Below the pieces are notes generated by a model. It made no database searches and had not been told where the DNA came from. It was given only the letters and a program-made list of their open reading frames with translations. DNA of 64,000 bases from Marinobacterium nitratireducens (lineage in GTDB: Bacteria; Pseudomonadota; Gammaproteobacteria; Pseudomonadales; Balneatricaceae). A program made the translations under genes and the position numbers. The stretch is from NCBI RefSeq assembly GCF_014645375.1, contig NZ_BMLT01000011.1, positions 125,632 through 189,631 on the forward strand, written 5' to 3'. Numbering within the stretch: the first letter of the stretch is position 1; each line of letters starts with the position of its first letter. Positions 43,100 to 51,199 of the stretch are shown one piece after another.

Positions 43100-43922
43100 T
43101 CCCTGGACGCCATACTGCGCCCAGGTGGTCGACCGGGTCGCGGAAACGCCGGATGTGGTGACCCTGTCGCTGCGCTTTGCGGATCCCGACGTGCAGAGTC
43201 GTTACCGCTTTGCCTGTGGCCAGTTCAACATGCTCTATCTGTACGGACTTGGCGAGGTGCCGATCTCGATCATGGACTACCAGGACGGCTGCCTGCAGCA
43301 CACCATCCGGGCCGTGGGACGCGTCAGCCGGGGGCTGACGCAGCTGCAGCCCGGTGCCAGCATCGGCCTGCGCGGCCCCTACGGCAACAGCTGGCCGCTC
43401 GAGGAGGCGCGGGGCCGGGATCTGCTGTTCATCACCGCGGGACTCGGTTGCGCGCCGGTGATCGCGGCCATTCGACGGGCCATTGCCGAGCGGGACAGCT
43501 ATCGGCGGCTGGTGATCATGCAGGGCGTCAAGCACCGCGAGGACATGTTGTGGCAGGCGCAGTACGACCGCTGGCGCGAGGTGCCCGACTGTCAGGTGCT
43601 GCTGGCCGCCAGCGAGGAGAAACAGGCGCCATTCGCCTGGTCGCTGGGCATGGTCACGACCCTGATCGACAAGGCCTGCTTCGACCCGGACAGCGCCACT
43701 GTGATGATGTGTGGTCCGGAACCGATGATGCGGGCGTCGATACGGGCGCTGGAGCAAAAGGGGGTGGCAGCGGAAAACTGCTACTTCAGTCTCGAGCGCA
43801 ACATGCAGTGTGCGCTCGGGCTCTGTGGCCACTGTCAGATGGGCGCTCCCTTCATCTGCAAGAACGGGCCTATTTTCCGGGTCTCGGACGTGCGGGAGTG
43901 GTTCCTGCTGGAGGGCTATTGA
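43092..43922 (+). CDS. hydG: Group 3b hydrogenase / sulfhydrogenase subunit gamma (FAD/NAD(P)-binding)
   Basis: Ferredoxin-NADP reductase-like subunit, 276 residues, that exchanges electrons with NAD(P)H. FAD region RYRFACGQFNMLYLYGLGEV, nucleotide-binding LLFITAGLGCAPVIAAIRRA, and the terminal [2Fe-2S] site CALGLCGHCQMGAPFICKNG. This resembles HydG of Pyrococcus sulfhydrogenase and the gamma subunit of bacterial group 3b enzymes. The start overlaps hydB and the stop immediately precedes hydD. Confidence 0.93.
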   Translation: MTDPWTPYCAQVVDRVAETPDVVTLSLRFADPDVQSRYRFACGQFNMLYLYGLGEVPISIMDYQDGCLQHTIRAVGRVSRGLTQLQPGASIGLRGPYGNSWPLEEARGRDLLFITAGLGCAPVIAAIRRAIAERDSYRRLVIMQGVKHREDMLWQAQYDRWREVPDCQVLLAASEEKQAPFAWSLGMVTTLIDKACFDPDSATVMMCGPEPMMRASIRALEQKGVAAENCYFSLERNMQCALGLCGHCQMGAPFICKNGPIFRVSDVREWFLLEGY

Positions 43923-44708
43923 ATGCGGGCAAGCATCGCGATCCACAAGCTGACGTCCTGCTCAGGCTGCCAGTCGGTAATCCTCAATCTCGGCGACGAC
44001 CTGCTGGTGCTGAGCCGGCTGGTCGAGATACGCCACTTTATCGAGGCCGGCCTGAACGATTTCGACGCCGATGTCGATATCGCCTTCGTCGAAGGCAGTA
44101 TCACCACACCCGAAGACGAGGCGCGGATTCTGAAAGTGCGCGAGCGTGCGCGCTTTCTGGTCGCCATCGGCGCCTGCGCCTGCAGCGGGGGGGTTCAGGC
44201 GTTGCGTAACGTCAAGGAATCCGGCGGCTGGGCCGGCGCGGTCTACGCCAATACCGCCTATCTCGATTCGCTGGCCGAATCCCGGTCGGTGGCGCAGCTG
44301 GTGAAGGTCGACCTCGAGCTCTGGGGATGTCCCATCAGCGGCCGTCAGCTGATCGCCACGGTTCGGGCGCTGCTGCAGGGGGTGCCGCCGGTGCTGCCGA
44401 CCGAGAAGGTTTGCCAGGAGTGCAAGCGGGCCGGTAATGTCTGTGTGCTGGTGAGCCGGGCAGAGCCCTGTCTGGGGCCGGTCACGAGGGCCGGTTGCGG
44501 CGCGCTCTGCCCCTCGTTCGGCGCCCCCTGCTACACCTGTTTCGGCGCCTCGGAACAGCCCAACTGCGAAGCCCTCGGCGAGCGCCTGGTCGGCCTTGGC
44601 ATACCGCAGCGGCAGGTTGCGGAGCGGTTCGTTTCGATCAGCTCGGGGCTCAAGCCCTACCAGGACGAATGGCAGCGCCTGCGCATACCGGCAAAGCAAG
44701 TGGATTGA
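43923..44708 (+). CDS. hydD: Group 3b [NiFe]-hydrogenase small subunit (delta)
   Basis: Small subunit with the proximal iron-sulfur clusters, 261 residues. The N-terminal cluster motif is HKLTSCSGCQSVILNLGDDL, followed by FVEGSITTPEDEARI, AIGACACSGGVQALRN and LELWGCPISGRQL, the standard order for NiFe small subunits. Extra C-terminal cysteines (VCQECKRAGNVC, AGCGALCPSFGAPCYTC) provide further clusters. No Tat signal, so the enzyme is cytoplasmic. The large-subunit gene, which normally follows directly, is 2.1 kb away beyond a protease gene on the other strand. Confidence 0.94.
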   Translation: MRASIAIHKLTSCSGCQSVILNLGDDLLVLSRLVEIRHFIEAGLNDFDADVDIAFVEGSITTPEDEARILKVRERARFLVAIGACACSGGVQALRNVKESGGWAGAVYANTAYLDSLAESRSVAQLVKVDLELWGCPISGRQLIATVRALLQGVPPVLPTEKVCQECKRAGNVCVLVSRAEPCLGPVTRAGCGALCPSFGAPCYTCFGASEQPNCEALGERLVGLGIPQRQVAERFVSISSGLKPYQDEWQRLRIPAKQVD

Positions 44709-44795
44709 ATGCAGGTTCTTTAGCAGGTTGCTGAAAATCTATCATGCAGGAGCACATTTTTCGGGAGACCCAACATGTGCTCTCAGACCATTAAG

Positions 44796-44993
44796 GCGTG
44801 TTGATGGGTTGCGCCGCTTAACCACTTTTGATTACCGATAGCGGGTGCCACTGCGGCTTCACCCATCTACTACTGCGGCTTCGTCTGTACTCCCGCGGGA
44901 TGGCGAAAAAAACAGATTCGTAGGATGGGTGGAACGGCGCCGTAGTAGGGCCTGTCCGGTCCCGCTGCTGTCTGGGGCGCCGTGTAACCCATC
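44796..44993. repeat. Two GGATGGGT palindromic repeats downstream of hydD
   Basis: First unit 44796-44866 runs from TTGATGGGTTGCGCCGC to GGCTTCACCCATCTAC. The second, 44919-44993, runs from CGTAGGATGGGTGGAACGGC to GGCGCCGTGTAACCCATCG. The second is closely similar to the reversed unit at 62553-62627 (CGTAGGATGGGTGGAACGGC ... GTCGTGTAACCCATC). The 44709-45093 gap holds these repeats and a terminator, and no gene. Confidence 0.65.
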
Positions 44994-45045
44994 GGAGTGC
45001 GCCATTACTAAGCGGTTTCGTCGTTGTTCTACCGGAGAAAGAGCA

Positions 45046-45077
45046 ACCTAAAACAAGAACAGGGCCCGAAGGCCCTT
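45046..45077 (-). terminator. Intrinsic terminator of the trypsin-like protease gene
   Basis: On the minus strand, AGGGCC-TTCG-GGCCCT (45061-45076) forms a six-pair stem with a UUCG tetraloop, followed by TGTTCTTGTTTTAGG. It lies 17 bases after the protease stop codon. Confidence 0.75.
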
Positions 45078-45093
45078 TCCGGGTCCGGGGTGG

Positions 45094-46680
45094 TCAGGGG
45101 CAGTCGACAGCCGCGCCGGCATCGCCGTCCACAGCGTCGGCATGAAATGCGAAATCCTCGGTCCTGGCGGCGTTGAATATGCACTCGGCGGAAGTCCCGT
45201 TCAGCACCGGACCTGCCATGCCCGGCTGATTGGTGTAACCCCAGGAATTGACCGAAATGATCGGGCCGCTGCCGCTTGACTCATTCATCGGCTGCACCCA
45301 GGGACCGCCGGATGCACCGCCGGAAAGCCCGCAGCTGGGGAGCCACCAGTCGCCGTATCCGCTCTCGACGGTCATGTCCTCGGCGCAGTACATGAAGTTG
45401 GGGTCATCGCTGTACGAATAGCCAAGGGCGTGGGTGCGGTCCGTGCTGCCGTCCAGGTCGAAGGCGGGGACGCCGAAATTGATTGCCAGCGCCCCAGCGC
45501 TGCTTTCGAGACTGTCCGACGGCGCCGAGGCGCCGTCGTGGGCGCCAGTATCGCTGACCACGTAGAAGGCATAATCCCAGGGAATATTGGCCGGGAAGCT
45601 TTCTTGCGTCCAGTTGACGTCGACCACGCCGAAGGCCGGCGCCCAGCAGCCCAGCGGGTCGTTGCTGCAGTCGGTGTCGGTGCCGGCGACGCTGGTGCCA
45701 TCCTGGTTGGGAATAAAGAGCACATGGCGGGCGAAGGCCTTGTTGACGTCGTCATAGACGCAATGGGCCGCAGTGAGGATCACCGAGCGGTCCGCGGTGT
45801 TGCTGTCGTCGACAACGGTGCCGGAACAGACGTATCCGGCCCAGTCTTCAACGATCTTGCCCCGGACTCTCCTGGTGCTGAGCATCTCGAAATAGATGCG
45901 CCCGGCGGCGGACTGAATGGCGCCGCCGTCGAAGCCGTCGTTCAGCCAGGGCGAATTGGTTATGACTTCGCTGCCACCGCTTCCGTCACCCCCGGTGCCA
46001 CCGCCCCCCGCGGTATCGACGTGGAAAGCCACGCTCGGTGATTGCGTGCTGTTGCCGCCTTTGCCGGCGGCATCCTTCGCCTCCACCCACCAGGCCCAGT
46101 CGCCGTCGCTAAAGCCGCTCAGCGGGACGCTCCAGGTGTCGCCGCCACCTGGACCGGCCGCGAAGCTCTGGGTCGGGCCGTTGCCGGGGTACTGGATAAC
46201 GAAGTTGACCGACTTGACGCCGCTACCCGCGTCCGTGACCGTTGCCTTGAAGGTTTTGGCGTCACCGATGGTGTCGCCGGCTGCCGGGTCCATGCTGGAG
46301 ATCACTGGCCCGTCGGTATCGCCACTGCCGGGCGGCCCCTTGCGCAGGGTTGCGTCGGCCGCGGTCTGGTGGCCGTAGGGGCGCAGCGAGCCGTCCGGCA
46401 TTTTCAGGTATCCCAGCCCGCGCGGGTCTATCACCAGGTCGCGGGGAATGGCCGCGGCGCGGCGATCGGGCGTCCAGTGGTCGATCATGCGCGCCCTGGC
46501 GTTTTCTGCGGCGGGATTCGGTGCCGCCTGCGCCACCGTTGCCGAGCCCAGCGTCATTAGGCCGAGCACTGCGCCCAGCGCGAGCCCCGGCGCAGCGGAG
46601 CGCGTTTTCAGGCATGTCGGGGAAAGGTGTAGACGGTGGAGCGGTCGCGACGGGCGGCAGGCGTACCCTGACAATTTCAT
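45094..46680 (-). CDS. Secreted trypsin-like serine protease with Ig-like domain
   Basis: Predicted exported protein of about 528 residues. Start at ATG 46680; a long basic N-region precedes a hydrophobic stretch (LALGAVLGLMTLGSATVAQA). Residues about 115-225 form an Ig/fibronectin-like domain (GPVISSMDPAAGDTIGD ... WAWWVEAKDAAGKGG), followed by a Gly/Ser linker and an S1-type protease domain. The triad is visible as ILTAAHCVYDD (His), NIPWDYAFYVVS (Asp) and SGGASGGPWVQ (Ser). Cysteines suggest disulfides. It lies on the opposite strand between hydD and hydA, with its own terminator. Target unknown. Confidence 0.85.
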   Translation of the reverse strand: MKLSGYACRPSRPLHRLHLSPTCLKTRSAAPGLALGAVLGLMTLGSATVAQAAPNPAAENARARMIDHWTPDRRAAAIPRDLVIDPRGLGYLKMPDGSLRPYGHQTAADATLRKGPPGSGDTDGPVISSMDPAAGDTIGDAKTFKATVTDAGSGVKSVNFVIQYPGNGPTQSFAAGPGGGDTWSVPLSGFSDGDWAWWVEAKDAAGKGGNSTQSPSVAFHVDTAGGGGTGGDGSGGSEVITNSPWLNDGFDGGAIQSAAGRIYFEMLSTRRVRGKIVEDWAGYVCSGTVVDDSNTADRSVILTAAHCVYDDVNKAFARHVLFIPNQDGTSVAGTDTDCSNDPLGCWAPAFGVVDVNWTQESFPANIPWDYAFYVVSDTGAHDGASAPSDSLESSAGALAINFGVPAFDLDGSTDRTHALGYSYSDDPNFMYCAEDMTVESGYGDWWLPSCGLSGGASGGPWVQPMNESSGSGPIISVNSWGYTNQPGMAGPVLNGTSAECIFNAARTEDFAFHADAVDGDAGAAVDCP

Positions 46681-46746
46681 GGCGGTTCCTCGGCGGCGCC
46701 CGGGTATCCTTGAGGACAGCAGGTGCCGGCTTCCTTGTGATTGTTC

Positions 46747-46816
46747 GTTCAATAATCATAGGGAGCGGGGGATGTGGGTCAAGGAATTTGCCCGCCGGCG
46801 TGACTATTATTGAGTG
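46747..46816. promoter_or_regulatory. Inverted repeat in the protease-hydA divergent region
   Basis: CGTTCAATAATCATAGG near 46747-46761 is nearly inverted relative to GACTATTATTGAGTGAA at 46800-46816. The pair sits between the divergent starts of the protease and hydA and is AT-rich against a GC-rich background. It could be an operator or an insertion scar; no regulator is implicated. Confidence 0.3.
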
Positions 46817-46869
46817 AAGACAGGCCACGGGGCCTGTGGAATCCGAACAGCCGCGAGTTCAGCCTGCCC

Positions 46870-48165
46870 ATGACCGATCCCCGCAATATTCGTCTGCGCG
46901 TGCCCGTTATCACCCGCCTGGAAGGAGAGGGCGCGCTGGAACTGTACTGCCGCGACGAGCGCCTCGAGCGTGCGGTACTGCGTATCTTCGAGCCACCGCG
47001 CTTTTTCGAGAAGTTTCTCGAGGGCAAGCACTACAGCGAGCAGCCCATCATCGCAGCACGCATCTGCGGCATTTGCCCGATTGCCTATCAGATGACCGGT
47101 GTGCGGGCGATCGAGCGGGCGCTCGGAATAGAGCCATCAGAATGGATCGGGCGGATGCGGCGCGTGCTGCAGTGCGGGGAGTGGTTGCAGAGTCACGCGC
47201 TGCACATTCACTTTCTGGCGTTGCCGGACTTTCTCGGTTACGGCCATATGCTGGATATGGCCCGGGACCATCCCGAGGCGGTGAAACGCGGATTGCGGCT
47301 GCAGGCGCTGGGCAACGATCTGATCAGTCTCAGCGGCGGCCGGTCGGTGCATCCTGTCGGGCTGCGGGTCGGCGGATTTCACAGTGCCCCCGAACCGGCC
47401 GTTATCGCCGGGCTGGTGGCTCGGCTCGACGCGGCGCTGGCGGATGCCGAGGCGCTGGTGCGCTGGGCGTCGGGGCTCGATCTGCCCGACGACCATGCAA
47501 CCATGACCTGCGTTGCCCTGCATCATCCGTCGCAGTACGCCATGAATGAAGGACGGGTCCTCGGCAGCGACGGGCTCGAGATCGATGCCGCCGACTATCG
47601 CCGGCACTTTCAGGAACATCAGGAACCCCACAGTACCGCGCTCTACTCGCTGCTGGACGGTCAACCCTATCTGGTCGGCCCGCTGGCGCGGATGAATCTG
47701 AACTTCGCCCAGCTGCCGGGTGAGGTGCGCGATCTGGCGACCGACTGCGGACTGCGCTTTCCCAGCGACAATATCTACCACAGCCTGCTGGCCAGGGCGC
47801 TGGAATGCTATTTCGCGGTCTTCGAGGCGCGTCGCCTGCTCGCCGGCTACCAGGCCGGCGAGCCGTTCGTGCAGGACTCGCCCCGCGCCGGCTGGGGGGC
47901 GCACTGCACCGAGGCTCCGCGGGGACTGATCTATCACCATTACGGCCTCGACTCCGAGGGGTTCATCACCGAAGCCTGCATCATTCCGCCGACCAGTCAG
48001 AACCAGGCCCGCATCGAGTCCGATCTTATGCGTGGTCTGACGGCCTACGGGCTGGAGCACAGCGATCAGGAGCTGCAGTTCTTCGCCGAGCGGCTGATCC
48101 GCAACTACGACCCCTGCATTTCCTGCTCGGTCCATTTCCTCGACCTGCGCGTCCATCGCAACTGA
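46870..48165 (+). CDS. hydA: Group 3b [NiFe]-hydrogenase large subunit (alpha)
   Basis: Catalytic subunit, 431 residues from ATG 46870 (a TTG at 46810 would add 20). The four nickel-binding cysteines are in ARICGICPIAYQMTG near residue 60 and NYDPCISCSVHFLDL near the C-terminus. About nine residues (FLDLRVHRN) follow the terminal His and would be removed by the maturation protease. VPVITRLEGEGALELYCRDE is the conserved N-terminus. No close ribosome binding site is seen. The gene is cut off from hydBGD by the protease island and must have its own promoter or depend on long read-through. Confidence 0.94.
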   Translation: MTDPRNIRLRVPVITRLEGEGALELYCRDERLERAVLRIFEPPRFFEKFLEGKHYSEQPIIAARICGICPIAYQMTGVRAIERALGIEPSEWIGRMRRVLQCGEWLQSHALHIHFLALPDFLGYGHMLDMARDHPEAVKRGLRLQALGNDLISLSGGRSVHPVGLRVGGFHSAPEPAVIAGLVARLDAALADAEALVRWASGLDLPDDHATMTCVALHHPSQYAMNEGRVLGSDGLEIDAADYRRHFQEHQEPHSTALYSLLDGQPYLVGPLARMNLNFAQLPGEVRDLATDCGLRFPSDNIYHSLLARALECYFAVFEARRLLAGYQAGEPFVQDSPRAGWGAHCTEAPRGLIYHHYGLDSEGFITEACIIPPTSQNQARIESDLMRGLTAYGLEHSDQELQFFAERLIRNYDPCISCSVHFLDLRVHRN

Positions 48166-48264
48166 GTATGGGGCCGGCTCGCGGGTCTATACTGACTGCA
48201 GTTTCTGAATTTTCGCAATCGTGCGGCGCTGGCGTCGTACCGGCGTGTCGAAACCGGAAGTCAT

Positions 48265-48672
48265 ATGGTCAACCCGCTGTTACCCGAAGTACTGAGTTAT
48301 CTGCGTCAGCATGCCGGGGAGGGCGTCTCCGAGTATGAGCTGATGCAGCGGCTGCAACGGTGCCGCCTGTTCGAGGGTATCGAGGGCACCGATCTGCTGG
48401 CGCTGTATCGCAAGCATTTTCTGATCATGAATGCCCTGTACGACCTGCAGGAGGTGCTGTGGCAGGAGGAGCGCAGGGTGCTCGATATATCGCCACTGCA
48501 CATCGAACTGCATACCGATCCGGAAGCGTCGGCCCAGGGTGAGCCCGACTGGTACCCGGAGCTCAGCGAGTACTATCTCGACTGGCACTGGTTCGAAAAC
48601 ACCACCGAGGCCGATGTGCGGGAACTGATGGCCGGATTCTGGCAGCGACTGAAAGATCACTCTTCTCACTGA
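48265..48672 (+). CDS. DNA-J-related N-terminal domain protein lacking a J domain
   Basis: 135-residue protein matching the DNAJ_related N-terminal domain: VLSYLRQHAGEGVSEYELMQ, ALYRKHFLIMNALYDLQEVL, and LSEYYLDWHWFENTTEADVR, LMAGFWQRL. In Pseudomonas relatives about 60 more residues form a J domain with HPD; here the gene stops at KDHSSH directly after the first domain. The following 73 bases do not encode a J domain in any frame I could read. A ribosome binding site (GGAAG) precedes the ATG. Function unknown; truncation or a natural short form are both possible. Confidence 0.75.
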   Translation: MVNPLLPEVLSYLRQHAGEGVSEYELMQRLQRCRLFEGIEGTDLLALYRKHFLIMNALYDLQEVLWQEERRVLDISPLHIELHTDPEASAQGEPDWYPELSEYYLDWHWFENTTEADVRELMAGFWQRLKDHSSH

Positions 48673-48745
48673 GTTCCGCTGCGGTTCAGGCTGGGGCTGT
48701 TGTACTGGCCGTCGTACTTTTTCCCCCGTCGAGGAATCCCTCCCC

Positions 48746-49444
48746 ATGGAATGGTTCAATCTTCCGCTTGCCGTACTGGCGCTGTTGCTGCTGCTCCTGC
48801 TGATTCTGAGGTTACGTCGACGGCAGTCGTTGCAGCACAGGGCATACCTGCGGCGTGACCGGTTGCTCAGCAACGACGAGCGCAACTTTCTTGCCGCGCT
48901 GGAGCAGGCCGTGGGAGAGCGTCACCGGGTGCTGTGCAAGGTGCGCATGGCTGCCGTCACGGAGCTGGCGGAGCGACTCGACCATCGCCAGTGGCAGCAT
49001 GCCTTCGCCGCCATCCGTGATCGCCATTTCGACTTTCTGGTTTGCGATGGCGAAAGCCTTGAGCCCGTATGCGCCGTGGAGCTGGCTGTCCGGGGACGAC
49101 GCGATCCGCTGCTAGACCGGGTCTGCGGGCAGGCGCAGCTGCCGCTGCTGTGCTTTATCAGCCAGGGGCACTACGTGGCCGCTGAAATCGGACTGCAGTT
49201 CGACAGTCTTTTCGCCGCCGACGAATCCATTCCACAGCTCGGGTTCGAGGCACTGGCGGCTTCGGACGATGCCACCCAGACAGGCCTGCTGGGGCCGGCC
49301 AGGCCCGCCGAGCCAAACTGTCCCGAGTGCGGTGCGCCGATGGCGCTGCGCAAAACCGTCGGCGACTTCCAGGTCGAGCAGGGATTCTGGCTGTGCGGAC
49401 TCCCGGAGTGCCGCAAACGCGTACCCTTTGAGCCGGAGGCTTGA
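48746..49444 (+). CDS. Membrane-anchored DUF2726 protein with C-terminal zinc ribbon
   Basis: 232 residues. One N-terminal membrane anchor (FNLPLAVLALLLLLLLILRL), then a DUF2726 domain: LSNDERNFLAALEQAVGERH, VLCKVRMAAVTELAER, FDFLVCDGESLEPVCAVELA, a nuclease-like fold related to restriction-type domains. The C-terminus has a zinc ribbon, NCPECGAPMALRK with LCGLPECRKR, like topoisomerase I C-terminal ribbons. A role with nucleic acid near the membrane is inferred only. Confidence 0.8.
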   Translation: MEWFNLPLAVLALLLLLLLILRLRRRQSLQHRAYLRRDRLLSNDERNFLAALEQAVGERHRVLCKVRMAAVTELAERLDHRQWQHAFAAIRDRHFDFLVCDGESLEPVCAVELAVRGRRDPLLDRVCGQAQLPLLCFISQGHYVAAEIGLQFDSLFAADESIPQLGFEALAASDDATQTGLLGPARPAEPNCPECGAPMALRKTVGDFQVEQGFWLCGLPECRKRVPFEPEA

Positions 49445-49668
49445 GAAAGCCTATCGGCATTGCCGCCTGCCGCGTCAAAAAACAGGGTATGAGGGCGTCT
49501 TTTTTCGTCCGCTTTGGCCCGGGGCTGGGTCCGCTGGGGCGGCCTTCTGCCGGGCCGCGCGAGGGCTGGATACGCTGAATGGGGCTTCATGGCAATGCAT
49601 CGGAGGGTAAAGTACAATCGGTTGCGGCGGCCCGGCCGTTCCCGTTGCGCTGACTGTTGAAGACCAAG

Positions 49669-51126
49669 ATGAAAAAATACCTATTGCTGTCGTTCCTGCT
49701 GCTGCAGAGCCAGATGTCTCAGGCAGGGCTGGTGGACTTGTTCAAGGATGAAGAGGGCAGGACCAACTGGCAATATGTGGCGAACTGGTCCAGCGGCATT
49801 CTGATCATTCTGCTGTCGGTCGCCGTGATCAATCTGTTCCTGTTCTGGCGCCGGGCACAGAAGTCGAACCGCGAACTCAAGGCCATTCGCCGCGATCTCG
49901 AGGTACGTGTGCGTGAGCGCACGGCAACACTGGACAAGTCCAACCGGCTGCTGAAGGAAACCAATCAGCTGCTGGAAACCGAAGTTGCCGAACACCGGGT
50001 CACCACCGAACGCCTGGAGACGTCCGAATCCTATATTCGCAATATTCTGCGCTCGATGCCGCTGATGCTGGTCGGCCTCGACCGTGACGGCTGCATCACT
50101 CAGTGGAACAAGAAAGCCGAGGACGTTTCCGGTATCGAGGCCGACAAGGCCATCGGCCGCAATCTCTGGGAGCTGTACCCGAGCATTACCGTTTCGCCGC
50201 GCCTGATCGACCAGGTGCTGGAGAAAAACGAGGCGGTCACCGTCAAGCAGAGCCAGCCTGGCACCTATCACTTCGATATCACCGCGTACCCGCTGCAGGG
50301 CAACCGCAAGACCGGCGTGGTGGTGCTGGTGGATGACGTCACCAAGCGCGTCGAAGCCGAGAACATGCTGATTCACCACGACAAGATGTCGTCGATGGGC
50401 GAACTGGCGTCGACCATGGCGCACGACCTCAACACCCCGTTACAGGGCATCCTGCTGGACCTGAGCGCTTTCCACAATTTCCTCGCCAACAGCAAGCTGC
50501 TGCAGCAGGACGTCGACCAGAATGGCGAGGTCGCGCGCCTGAGCGGCCTGCTCAACGATGCCGCCGAGAAGGGCCGGGAAGTCGAGTCGGTGATCAACAA
50601 CCTGCTGCGCTTCGCCCGTGGTCGCACCGACAAGCGCGAACCGGCGTTGATACCGGACGTCCTGGACCATAGCCTGGAACTGGCCAACGACGTGCTGGCT
50701 GCACCCAACTCATTGCGCTTTCGCGATATCCGCATCGACCGGCAATACGAGGACAACCTGCCGCTGCTGCCCTGTTACGTCACCGAGCTGCAGCAGGCCT
50801 TCCTCGGTCTGTTCCGTCACGCCTGCGATGCGCTGGCGCGCCGCGTCGGCGAGGAGGGCTTCGAGCCGGCCATCAGGATCCAGGTCAACAAGTGCTACGA
50901 CGCCATCTGGATCAAGGTTCAGCACAACGGCGTCGGCCTGACCGGCGACGAGCAGATGTACCTGTTCGAGCCGTACTTCAGCGACCATTCGCCGGAAGAG
51001 GAATACGACGCCGGCAAGCGCCTGTCGTTCTCCTACTACGTCATCACCGAACAGCACCAGGGCCACATGGCGGTAACCTCGGACGTCAAGGTCGGCACGA
51101 CCTTTCATATCGAGCTGCAGTTGTAG
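49669..51126 (+). CDS. PAS-containing histidine-kinase-like membrane protein with altered ATP-binding motifs
   Basis: 485 residues: N-terminal signal-like segment (KKYLLLSFLLLQSQMSQA), a membrane segment near 45-65 (SGILIILLSVAVINLFLFWR), a coiled coil, a PAS domain (ILRSMPLMLVGLDRDGCITQ) and a HisKA box with the phospho-acceptor His (MGELASTMAHDLNTPLQGIL). The HATPase region departs from consensus: N box HACDAL instead of NAxDA, G1 box QHNGVGL instead of DNGxG, and G2 region AGKRLSFSYYV without GLGLS. ATP binding is therefore doubtful. No response regulator is adjacent. The start ATG has only a weak ribosome binding site. Confidence 0.82.
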   Translation: MKKYLLLSFLLLQSQMSQAGLVDLFKDEEGRTNWQYVANWSSGILIILLSVAVINLFLFWRRAQKSNRELKAIRRDLEVRVRERTATLDKSNRLLKETNQLLETEVAEHRVTTERLETSESYIRNILRSMPLMLVGLDRDGCITQWNKKAEDVSGIEADKAIGRNLWELYPSITVSPRLIDQVLEKNEAVTVKQSQPGTYHFDITAYPLQGNRKTGVVVLVDDVTKRVEAENMLIHHDKMSSMGELASTMAHDLNTPLQGILLDLSAFHNFLANSKLLQQDVDQNGEVARLSGLLNDAAEKGREVESVINNLLRFARGRTDKREPALIPDVLDHSLELANDVLAAPNSLRFRDIRIDRQYEDNLPLLPCYVTELQQAFLGLFRHACDALARRVGEEGFEPAIRIQVNKCYDAIWIKVQHNGVGLTGDEQMYLFEPYFSDHSPEEEYDAGKRLSFSYYVITEQHQGHMAVTSDVKVGTTFHIELQL

Positions 51127-51199
51127 GCTGGACCGGCGCCGCGGGAGCGGGCTGCTCCCGGCGTCCCCGGTCGTTCTTGCCCTATAACTCCCTGGTGGC

